The notes beneath the pieces are model-generated. The model saw only the letters and a list, made by a program, of their open reading frames with translations. It was not told where the DNA came from and made no database searches. Both the position numbers and the translations under genes were made by a program. 64,000 nucleotides of DNA from Nansenia antarctica (Eukaryota > Chordata > Actinopteri > Argentiniformes > Microstomatidae). The stretch spans positions 1,204,167 through 1,268,166 of the forward strand of contig OZ022358.1 in NCBI GenBank assembly GCA_963989245.1, written 5' to 3'. Below are positions 21,535 through 31,453 of the stretch, piece after piece (position 1 is the stretch's first letter; every line of letters starts with the position of its first letter).

Positions 21535-21747
21535 ATTTCAGTCCGTCCCTTCTTTCATTCGTTTATTCTTCAGTTCTTTCATTCGTCCCTCAGTTGTTGT
21601 TTTCTGCCAGTTCTTCCATCTGTCCGTTCTTCATCTTTTTCATTCTTCTGTTTGTTCTCCTGTTCATTCTTCAGTTCTTTCTTTTGTGTAACTATTCTTT
21701 CATTCTTCCGTTAGTTAGTTTTTGTTCTTCCTTGTTCATGTTTGTTC
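21535..21747. repeat. T-rich TTCTTTCATTCG-type imperfect tandem repeat
   Basis: Irregular repeats of TTCTTC, CATTCGT and CCGTT. The same sequence type resumes after the hAT element at 22470 and ends near 22590, so the hAT inserted into this tract. Confidence 0.6.
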
Positions 21748-22462
21748 ATTCGGCCGGCCCTGGGACTTTTGTGGCTCTAAGCAAGATTTTTTTAATAAAA
21801 GCAACAAAATTCCACATAACAAGGTCTATAAATAAACACAATGACAAAAGAACACCAATACAAATATATATATTTTTTGCAAGTAAATAAAAATATTAAA
21901 AATAAATAAAGTGAACACAATGTTCTGTTAACTACAAAACAAACAACGATAGACTACTGTAGAAGCTAAATAACAATTTACAACTGCAAAGTATTCAAAA
22001 TAATGAAGTCAAAATGTAACCTTTAAAAGCAACAAACTTGCACATATCAAGGTCTAAGTAAAGACAATGACAAATGTACACCAATAAAACCCAAAATATT
22101 TTGACAAATAAATAGCAATGAACAATCAATTTAAGAGTGCAAAATATTCCAAATAAATGAAGTGAACACTCCAAAATTGTTCTGTTAACTACAAAACAGC
22201 TATAGGCTACTGTAGAAACTAAATAACAATTTATTCAAAATAAGTCAACATTTAAACTATAAAAGCAACAAACTTGCACATATAACTTAAGACAATGACA
22301 AATTAACACAAATAAACACCAAAATATTTTTGACATGAATAGCAGTGAACAATCAATTTAAGAGTGCAAACTTTTCCAAATAAATAAAGTGAACCCTACA
22401 AAATAGTTAACGATGTTAACCACAAAACAACTAAACAGGCTACATGCTTTGGGCCGGCCCTG
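21748..22462. mobile_element. hAT-like non-autonomous element with GGCCGGCCC ends, 715 bp
   Basis: Flanked by a perfect 8-bp duplication GTTTGTTC (21740-21747, 22463-22470). Ends read ATTCGGCCGGCCCTGG and GGGCCGGCCCTG, the common CAGGGCCGGCCC hAT-type terminus, with the left end slightly altered. The interior is AT-rich and made of three divergent copies of an about 235-bp unit starting AAAAGCAACAAA. No transposase. Confidence 0.75.
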
Positions 22463-22639
22463 GTTTGTTCTTCAATTCTTTTCTTCTTCATTTCTTATAT
22501 TCTTTCATCTGTTAATTATTTTATTCTTCCATCCTTCTGTTTGTCCATACTTGCTTCAGTGTTTTTGTCCATCTGTCCCTTCATTAGTTATTCCTTTAAA
22601 ACAAATTATGTTAATCAATTTCACCTGCTTTGGTGCAAA

Positions 22640-22835
22640 TGAAAGCAACAACAGGTGGACAGGAGAGGCAACAGCAAGACAACCCCCAAAAAGGAAGTGG
22701 CCATGCAGGTGGTGGAGGAGCGCTGCCAGAGCCCTACAAAATGACCTCCAGAGGCTTACTTGTGTGCATGTTTCTGACCAAACTGACTCCATGAGGATGG
22801 CATGAGGGCCCAACATCCTCTAGTGGGACTTGGGT
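22640..22835 (+). mobile_element. Possible Tc1/mariner-type fragment
   Basis: ACTGACTCCATGAGGATGGC and GAGGGCCCAACATCCTCTAG resemble the stretch upstream of the RFTLSTCDRR transposase region found at 28.7 kb. No readable ORF. Recognition rests on memory of the family, so it is tentative. Confidence 0.3.
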
Positions 22836-22959
22836 ATTGTTGTCTGAAGAAGGAAGATTTATAAACATTGGTGAAACGGTACAGTAGATGTAGTGTGTAG
22901 TAGATGTCTCAGGACAAATAGTATAGGGGGGAGCAGATGTCTCTGGAGACGCAGTACAG

Positions 22960-23335
22960 TGTCTCAGGTGTAGAATGATTACTGAACTGGTCTCCATTGT
23001 CTCAGGTGTAGAATGATTACTTATGAACTGGTCTCCATTGTCTCAGGTGTAGAATGATTACTTATGAACTGGTCTCCATTGTCTCAAGTGTAGAATGATT
23101 ACTTATGAACTGGTCTCCATTGTCTCAGGTGTAGAATGATTACTTGTGAACTTGTCTCCATTGTCTCAGGTGTAGAATGAACTGGTCTCCATTGTCTCAA
23201 GTGTAGAATGATTACTTATGAACTTGTCTCCATTGTCTCAAGTGTAGAATGATTACTTATGAACTTGTCTGCATTGTCTTAAGTGTAGAATGAACTGGTC
23301 TCCATTGTCTCAGGTGTAGAATGATTACTTATGCT
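22960..23335. repeat. 41-bp minisatellite (CTCAGGTGTAGAATGATTAC)
   Basis: About nine units CTCAGGTGTAGAATGATTAC-TTATGAACTGGTCTCCATTGT. The same unit recurs at 23740-23950, 24910-25285, 26260-26445 and 26715-26865. Confidence 0.9.
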
Positions 23336-25935
23336 GATTTACTCAGACAGACCCCTCCCCTAGTTCCTGTGCCTCAAAGGTAATTTCAACATATACAATA
23401 TTAACACAATTAAACCTTTACAATGTGTATTTGATTCCCCACAGGGATATCCACCATAGTCACAGGCCAGCACTGCATTTACATTTTCGGCATATAGCAG
23501 ACACCTTATTCCAAAGCAACTTACAATCATACATTTGACTAAGTGAATCACCTATCCAACAGTCGTAGCAGGAAAAGTAATCTATGCATACGCCAGGGGC
23601 CATTGGCAGTTGTCATGCTAGAAGAAGGAAGATTTATAAACATTGGTGAAACGGTACCGTAGATGTAGTGTGTAGTAGATGTCTCAGGAGAAATAGTTTA
23701 GGGGGGGGGAGCAGGTGTCTCTGGAGACACAGTACAGTGTCTCAGGTGTAGAATGATTACTGAACTGGTCTACATTATCTCAGGTGTAGAATGAACTTGT
23801 CTCCATTGTCTCAGGTGTAGAATGAACTGGTCTCGATTGTCTCAGGTGTAGAATGAACTTGTCTCCATTATCTCAGGTGTAGAATGAACTGGTCTCCATT
23901 GTCTCAGGTGTAGAATGAACTGGTCTCCATTGTCTCAGGTGTAGAATGATTACTTATGCTGATTTGCTCAGATGGACCCCCCCCAGTTCCTGTGCCTCAA
24001 AGGTAATTTCAATATATACAATATTAACACAATTAAACCTTTACAATGTATATTTGATCCCCCGCAGTAATATCCACCATACTCACAGCCCAGCACTGCA
24101 TTTACATGTTTGGCATTTAGCAGACAATATATTCCAAAGCAAATTACAATCATACATTTGACTAAGTGAATCATCTATCCAACAGTCATAGCAGGAAAAG
24201 TAATCCATGCATAGGCCAGGGGCCATTTGCAGTCGTCGTGCTAGAAGAACGAATATTTATAGACATTGGTGAAATAGTACAAGTGGGTAGTAGATGTCTC
24301 AGGAGAAACAGTATGGGGGGGGGGGGATGCAGGTGTCTCAGGAGACACAGTGCTTGGGGGTAGTAGATGTCTCAGGAGGAGCAGTTTAGGTGCATCCTGA
24401 AGAGATGAGTCTTCATTCTCTGACAGATGATGGGTTGTGACTCTGCAATTCTGACAGCCATAACAAGGTCATTCCACCAGGGGGAGTGAGTATAGTGAAG
24501 AGATGTGACTGGGCAGCGTGACTGCCGTATTGGCGTAGAGGTGGTGGGGCCAGTCGGCCAGTAGAGGTGGAGAGCGGAGTGAATGGGCTGAAGTTACCCC
24601 CCCCAAACTTAAGCCTGTTTACTCCACTCCTCCACCTCTACTGGGGGACTGGTCCTACCACTTCTACACCAATGCGGCAGTCATGCTGCCCGGTCACATC
24701 TCTTCACTACACTCGCTCCCTGCTGGTGGAATGAGCTTCTCACGGCTTTCACTACTGCAGAGTCACTCCCAATCTTCCGTCAGAGACTAAAGACACATCT
24801 CTTCTGGTTACATCTTAACTGCTCCTCCTGAGACATCTACTACCCCCCAGCACTGTGTCTCCTGAGACACCTGCTTTCCCCTCTACTGTGTCTCCTAAGA
24901 TGTCTACTTTCCATTGTCTCAGGTGTAGAATGATTACTTATGAACTGGTCTCCATTGTCTCAGGTGTAGAATGATTTCTTGTCTCAGGTGTAGAATGATT
25001 ACTTATAAACTGGTCTCCATTGTCTCAGGTGTAGAATGAACTGGTCTCCATTGTCTCAGGTGTAGAATGATTACTTATGAACTGGTCTTCATTGTCTCAG
25101 GTGTAGAATGATTTCTTGTCTCAGGTGTAGAATGATTACTTATAAACTGGTCTCCATTGTCTCAGGTGTAGAATGAACTGGTCTCCATTGTCTCAGGTCT
25201 AGAATGAACTGGTCTCCATTGTCTCAGGTGTAGAATTATTTCTTATGAACTGGTCTCCATTGTCTCAGGTGTAGAATGATTACTAATGCTGATTTGCTCA
25301 GACAGACCCCTCCTTCCAGTTATTGTGCCTCAAAGGTAAGTTCAATATATACAATATTAACACAATTAAACCTTAACAATGTATATTTGATCCCCCACAG
25401 GGATATCCACCATACTCACAGGCCAGCACTGCTTTTACATTTTTGGCATATAGCAGACGCCTTATTCCAAAGCAAATTACAATCATACATTTGTCTAAGT
25501 TAGTGAATCATCTATCCACCAGTCATAGCAGGAAAAGTAATCTATGCATAGGCCAGGGGCCATTGGCAGTTGTCATGCTAGAAGAACGAATATTTATAGA
25601 CATTGGTGAAATAGTACAAGTGGGTAGTAGATGTCTCAGGAGAAACAGTATGGGGGGGGGGGATGCAGGTGTCTCAGGAGACACAGTGCTTGGGGGTAGT
25701 AGATGTCTCAGGAGGAGCAGTTAAGATGTATCCTGAAGAGATGAGTCTTCACTATCTGACAGATGATGGGGTGTGACTCTGCAGTTCTGACAGCCATGGA
25801 AAGTTCATTCCACCAGGGGCAGTGAGTATAGTGAAGAAATGTGACTGAGCAGCGTGACTGCCGCTTTGGCGTAGAGGTGGTGGGGCCAGTCGGCCAGTAG
25901 AGGTGGAGAGCGGAGTGAATGGGCTGAAGTTACCC

Positions 25936-26165
25936 CCCCCAAACTTAAGCCTGTTTACTCCACTCCTCCACCTCTGCTGGGGGATGGTCCTACCACTTCT
26001 ACGCCAACGCGGTAGTCATGCTGCCCGGTCACATCTCTTCACTACACTCGCTCCCTGCTGGTGGAATGAGCTTCCCACAGTTTTCAGAACTGCAGAGTCA
26101 CTCCCAATCTTCCGTCTGAGACTAAAGACCTATCTCTTCAGGTTACATCTTAACTGCTCCTCCTG
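25936..26165 (+). pseudogene. LINE reverse-transcriptase C-terminal fragment
   Basis: Reads SHLFTTLAPCWWNELPTVFR and RLRLKTYLFRLHLNC, the standard C-terminal end of fish L2-like LINE ORF2. Copies in opposite orientation lie immediately left (25690-25935) and at 24360-24600 and 27170-27330. Confidence 0.7.
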
Positions 26166-27375
26166 AGACATCTTCTACCCCCCAGCACTGTGTCTACTGA
26201 GACACCTGCTTTCCCCTCTACTGTGTCTCCTAAGATGTCTACTTTTCATACTTTTCATTGTCTCAGGTGTAGAATGATTACTTATGAACTGGTCTCCATT
26301 GTCTCAGGTGTAGAATGATTACTGACCTGGTCTCCAGTGTCTCAGGTGTAGAATGATTTCTTGTGAACTGATCTCCATTGTCTCAGGTGTAGAATGATTT
26401 CTTATGAACTGGTCTTCATTGTCTCAGGTGTAGAATGATTACCTATTCTGATTTGCTCAGACAGACCCCTCCTTCCAGTTCTTGTGCCTCAAAGGTAATT
26501 TCAATATACACAATTAAACCTTTACAATGTATATTTAATCCCCCACAGGGATATCCACCATACTCACAGCCCAGCACTGCATTTATATTTTTGGCATTTA
26601 GCAGACACCTCATTCCAAAGCAACTTACAATCATACATTTGACTAAGTAAGTGAATCATCTATCCAACAGTCGTAGCAGGAAAAGTAATCTATGCATAGG
26701 CCAGGGGCCAATGAACTGGTATCCATTGTCCCAGGTGTAGAATGATTATGAACTGGTCTCAGGTGTAGAATGATTACTCATGAACTGGCCTCCCTTGTCT
26801 CAGGTGTAGAATGATTACTTATGAACTGGTCTCCATTGTCTCAGGTGTAGAATGATTACTTATGCTGATTTACTCAGATGGACCCCTCCCCCAGTTCCTG
26901 TGCCTCAACGGTAATTTCAATATATACAAAATTAACACAATTAAACCTTTACAATGTATATTTGATCCCCCACAGGGATATCCACCATACTCACAGGCCG
27001 GCACTGCATTTACATTTTTGGCATATAGCAGACGCCTTATTCCAAAGCGACATTGATGAACCAGTACAAGGGGGTAGTAGATGTCTCAGGAGACACAGTG
27101 CTGGGGGGTGGTGGATGCAGGTGTCTCTGGAGACACAGTGCTGGGGGGTAGTAGATGTGTCAGGAGGAGCAGTTAAGGTGTAGCCTGAAGAGATGAGTGT
27201 TTATTCTCTGACAGAAGATTGGTAGTGACTGCAGTTCTGAGCACTGTGGGAAGCTCATTCCACCAGCGGGGAGCGAGTATGGTGAAGAGACGTGACTGCC
27301 GCATTGGCGTAGAGGTGGTGGGGCCAGTCGGCCAGCAGAGGTGAAGGAGTCGAGTGAACGGGCTGAAGTTTGGAC

Positions 27376-27590
27376 TCACGACTTGAGCAGTAATTCTACC
27401 TCCGAGCTGCTTCTTTTCATTCCACCTATATCTGTCGCGATCCCCTGTAGCATGGTCTTGATGTTAGCTAGCTCCGCACCTGTGTCAAACTTGGCCTCCT
27501 CAGTCGTTGCCATCTCTTTTCCTTTCTTTTCCCCTGCACGTATACTGTCACCTGGCATTCTCAAGTTGTTTACAGCACTATTAGGCTTTT
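27376..27590 (-). pseudogene. Possible LINE ORF1 fragment
   Basis: A 62-residue reverse-strand ORF with a short heptad-like stretch (ELANIKTMLQGIATDIGGMK) that resembles the coiled-coil start of L1/Tx1-type ORF1 proteins. Too short to be sure. Confidence 0.25.
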
Positions 27591-27613
27591 AATCTGGTAC
27601 TTGTAAATATATG

Positions 27614-28204
27614 ACCGTATTTTCTGGACTAAGTCGCACCCGAGTATAAGTCGCATCAGTCAAAAAATGTGTCACGAAGAGGAAAAAAACATATTTAAAT
27701 CGCACTGGACTATAAGTCTCATTTATTTAGAAATGTATTTCACAAAATCCAAGACCAAGAACAGATTAAGACATTTAATCTGGAAAGGCAAGTTATTCAA
27801 CTACACAATAGAACACAGAACAACAGGCTGAATAGGTGTCCGGTATGTTAACGTAACACATTAACAGTTATTCAGCTCCACAATAGCATAAAGAACATAC
27901 CTGGGAGGCTGAATAGGTTAAATTAACATAACAAGCCAGCGAGTCCAACAAGCAAGTTACCGGTAAGCAAGTTCACCAAGCTCCCGTTAATGTTTCAGAT
28001 AATTTCTTAAGTGCTACAGGAGCAGCATATAGTTGTCACAAGCCCAGAGCGCCCTCTCTCGGCTGTAGATGGTAATGTTTACTCCTTGGTTCATGTCAGT
28101 CAGTATGAAATTATATTATTTTGATATATAAGTCGCACCTGACTAAGTCGCAGGACCACACAAACTATGAAAATAAGTGCGACTTGTAGTCTGGAAAATA
28201 CGGT
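27614..28204. mobile_element. Non-autonomous TIR element, 591 bp
   Basis: Ends ACCGTATTTTCTGGACTAAG and TAGTCTGGAAAATACGGT are inverted repeats, and both are followed internally by repeats of AAGTCGCAC. No ORF. The target duplication is not clear (A/T-rich flanks), so the superfamily is left open. Confidence 0.75.
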
Positions 28205-28239
28205 ATATTGTTTTTTAGAGGGGTATTGTGTTCAGCTCT

Positions 28240-28895
28240 GAGGAGCTCTTTAGCTACACAGCTTCTCTGGTGAGGGATGGACGTATCCCTCTGATGTTGT
28301 AGAGGAAGAATCTGCAGGTGCGTGCTGTCGCTGCGATGTTCTCCGCACAGGATAGGCAGTTGTCCAGGATCCCTCCAAGGTTCTTGGCTCTCTGGGAGGA
28401 GGTTACAGTAGAGTTCTCAACTGTGATGGAGAGGTTTTGGAGAGGGCAGGCTTTCCCAGGGAGGAAGAGTAGATCAGTCTTGTTTAAGGTTGATCTTGGG
28501 GTGGTGGGCTGACATGCATGCAGAGATGTCAGCAAGAAACGCAGAGACACGTGTTGCCACATGTAGGTCGGGGGGGGGGAAGACAGGAAGAGTTGAGTGC
28601 CACCTGCCTAGCTGTGGTAGGAGAACCCATGTGAGTTGATTACCGAACCAAAACACTTGGCATAGAGGGAGAACAGTAAGGACCCTAGGACAGTCGTGCA
28701 GCTCAATTGGCATTTGCCAGAGAACACCAGGATTTGCAGTTTCGGCATTCGCGCCCCGTTCGCTTCACAGTAGAGAGCAGGTTCACGCTGAGCACGTGTG
28801 ACAGACGTGACAGAGTCTGGAGACGCAGTGGCGAATGTTATGCTGCCTGCAACATCATCCAGCGTGACCGGTTTGGCTATATGGCGCGATTCCGA
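28240..28895 (-). mobile_element. Chimeric LINE / Tc1-like remnant, copy 2
   Basis: Reverse strand, from right to left: Tc1-like piece (28895-28700), LINE reverse transcriptase (VLGSLLFSLYAKCFGSVINS, then a broken YADD region), then ITVENSTVTSSQRAKNLGG and ATARTCRFFLYNIRGIRPSL. Same order and same junction as the copy at 20.5 kb. Confidence 0.75.
28690..28895 (+). pseudogene. Tc1/mariner-type transposase fragment
   Basis: Reads FTVESRFTLSTCDRRDRVWR and then AACNIIQRDRFG, matching the region around the second catalytic aspartate of fish Tc1-like transposases. The catalytic position (FTDESRF in the family) is Val here, so this copy is dead. Confidence 0.7.
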
Positions 28896-29359
28896 GTTGT
28901 TGTAATGTTGTAATGTTGTTGAAAAATGTATGTAATTGTATGTTTTTGATATATGCCTAATAAAGTTGCCTCCTAAAATCCAACCCCTCGTCCACGTCGT
29001 AGGAGGCGGAAACGGATAAGTTACAGGTGACATTAAGCTCACTAGTAGCAGCACCTGTGATTTACCTGGCCAACGGGGCACTGGTGTTGTATGTTTACAT
29101 TTTTTAAGAAATAAATATAGTTGAAGACAAAAAGGATACATTTTATATTTTCTCACCAACCTGTGAGGTTTAATATCAAGTCTTAAATATGTTTATAAAG
29201 CCAAGTCTTGAATATGTTAAGAAAGCCAAGTCTTAAATATTTTCAAGGAAAGTGAAGTCTTAAATATTGGGACTCAGTGGTACAAAGTCCTTCAGCATTT
29301 TATTAAGGCAGTGGAACCTACATTTCGGTTTAGGGGATAGAACCTCACTTGTGTGACTG

Positions 29360-29580
29360 TTATTAAATGTTTTATCTATTTATTTCTTACATTTGTTTCT
29401 CTTCTTTTATTGCATTTTATCTTTACTTTTTACTGTTTTATCTAGTTCCCCTGCTTTTATATTAATCTTATGCTTGTAAATATTTTTATATTCACGTTAT
29501 GTTTTTATCCCTGTTGTAAAGCACTTTGAGCTGCATTTCTTGTGTGAAAGGTGCTGTATAAATAAAGCTTTACTTACTTA
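29360..29580 (+). mobile_element. LINE 3' tail
   Basis: T-rich 3' UTR ending AAAGCACTTTGAGCTGCATT and GTGCTGTATAAATAAAGC with a (TTAC)n tail. Confidence 0.55.
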
Positions 29581-29599
29581 CTAATGTACTCACAGAGGC

Positions 29600-29870
29600 G
29601 CTACAGGTCATTGTCCACAAAGACTAAAACGCTTCACCAACAGCTTTTCCCCCATAGCCATCAGGACTCTGAACGCCTCCCTCTGGCCCTCTCCTCACTG
29701 TCATGACTGACATGCATACCACAATTGTCTGTTGTTTTATTTATTTATTTTCTCTGATGTTGTCTAGTGCACTTCCTTGTTTTTGTCATTTGTGTGCTGC
29801 AGTGATTAATATGCTGTACTGAGAACACATTCCACCAGCTCTGGTCGTGTGGCTAATAAACTATCTATTT
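29600..29870 (+). mobile_element. Non-LTR 3' end fragment
   Basis: CCATCAGGACTCTGAACGCC followed by TCCCTCTGGCC and a 3' UTR ending CTAATAAACTATCTATTTAG, typical of a fish LINE coding end and UTR. No intact ORF. Confidence 0.45.
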
Positions 29871-30500
29871 AGTTCAAGTTCATTGTCGTATGTATTAATA
29901 CAATGCCATTCTTCAGCCTCGTCTCTCTCTAGTATCACACACAACAAACAGTCCACAATACAAACAAAACAACAATACAGTACAAGGTGCTTAGTGCAGG
30001 GTGTAAAGGTCTTGGTGCAGGGTGTAAAGGTCTTAGTGCAGGGTGTAAAGGTCTTAGTGCAGGGTGTAAAGGTCTTAGTGCAGGGTGTAAAGGTCTTAGT
30101 GCAGGGTGTAAAGGTGCTTAGTGCAGGGTGTAAAGGTCTTAGTGCAGGGTGTAAAGTGCCAAGTGCAGTGCGCATGGTTCAGCTGTTCAGCAACCTGATT
30201 GCCTGTGGGAAGTAAGTTGATACTTCTGTAGCGTTTTGGGGATGGGAGGAGGGTGAATAGTGCATAGGCAGGGTGGCTGGTGTCTTTAATAATGAGCTTT
30301 CTTTATACAGTCGGTGCTGTAGATGTTATTGAGTTGTGGCAGTTCTGTCTTTGATTATTTTGACTGCTGTCTTCACTGTCCTCTGTAAGCGTCTTCAGTC
30401 CTGGGCAGTCCGGTTGCCGAACCACACTGATGCATCCTGTCAGAACAGCTATGGTGCTGCGATTGAAGTTCACAAGAGATTTGGTGCTCAGGCTCTCTCT
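29870..30500 (-). mobile_element. LINE remnant, reverse strand
   Basis: Reverse-strand tail (TTCAAGTTCATTGTCGTATG) and coding-region remnants near 30340-30490. It contains an eight-unit 21-bp minisatellite (29993-30160). Confidence 0.45.
29993..30160. repeat. 21-bp minisatellite (GTGCAGGGTGTAAAGGTCTTA)
   Basis: Eight nearly identical units. The low divergence suggests recent expansion. Confidence 0.95.
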
Positions 30501-30555
30501 CTCTCTCTCTCTCGCTCTCTCTCGCTCTCGCTCTCGCTCTCGCTCTCTCTCTCGT
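30500..30555. repeat. (CT)n/(CTCG)n microsatellite
   Basis: CT repeats with regularly spaced CTCG units. Confidence 0.9.
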
Positions 30556-30776
30556 CACTATTTACACTTTTTTGAGTTGTATACAGAACACTCTAATAAA
30601 GATAGAAAGTGCTTGAATTGAAGTTTTATCCCAATAAAGAAATTTAAATGAAAGCTAGAAAGTGCTTGAATTGAAGTTTTATCCTAATAAAGAAATGTAA
30701 ATAAAAATAACAAACTGTGTGGAGGTGTGTGTTTTTTTGTGACTGCTGTCGATGTGTGAGCGATGGTCGCTCACAG

Positions 30777-31353
30777 TGTCATGGTTTCTTAGGTTTTCAT
30801 TTTAGAGACATCTAGTGGACATTTTATGACATTACATTTGTTACTGCCTTTATTCAGTTTCGGTTTTGATTAGTCACATGACGAACATTAGTCACATGAC
30901 GTGAGCACACTGTTCAGACGTGATAGCTCGTAGCAGCAGCTAGTTGAGAGGAAAAGCTCCGGAGAATCTCTTTGTTTACATTCTTGCCCTGGAAAAGGCT
31001 TTGCTTGTAAGTTGCCTTTTCTTTTCTTGTTTAACTACAATGTATACTGTATATGTTTATAAATGCATAGCTTATATTATTTAAGTATAACTATTTGTAT
31101 TGCTATATTGATATTATATGTTGGCTACATACTGTTGATGTTGAAAGTGTAACAGTATAGTTTTGAGCATTACAGTAATTGTACTCTTATGTTTATTTAC
31201 AGTTTTACAAAATAACCAAACAACCACTCATGTTTCTGAGGGTTGAGTAAAGAACTAAACTTTACTCCAGCGTCTGAGGATTCATTTGTGTGTCAGTGTG
31301 TGTTCGCTATCTGTGGAAGTTGCGCCCTGGTTACGCGCAGTGGGAACAGAATA
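30777..31353 (+). repeat. BEL/Pao 5' LTR
   Basis: Starts TGTCATGGTTTCTTAGG and ends GTGGGAACAGAATA, flanked on the left by CACAG. It contains a direct pair of AGTCACATGACG boxes near 30870-30900, which may be transcription-factor sites. Confidence 0.9.
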
Positions 31354-31453
31354 GTAAAAAAGCAACCACTCAGCGGGCGGATCGACTCAAGGAGAGAGAT
31401 CTTCAGCACTGCTCCCCATCATCCTTGCTCACGCCAAGCACACAGCAATATTC

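Larger units (their letters stand above)
22880..27375. repeat. Segmentally duplicated composite repeat region
   Basis: Five copies of a unit opening with GCTGATTTGCTCAGACAGAC (about 23333, 23958, 25290, 26447, 26868), each followed by the GCATATAGCAGACGCCTTAT-type teleost repeat and, in three, a LINE 3' coding end in reverse orientation. In two (24360-24900, 25690-26240) the LINE end is followed by its own inverted copy. The units are separated by a 41-bp minisatellite (GTCTCAGGTGTAGAATGATT). Confidence 0.8.
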
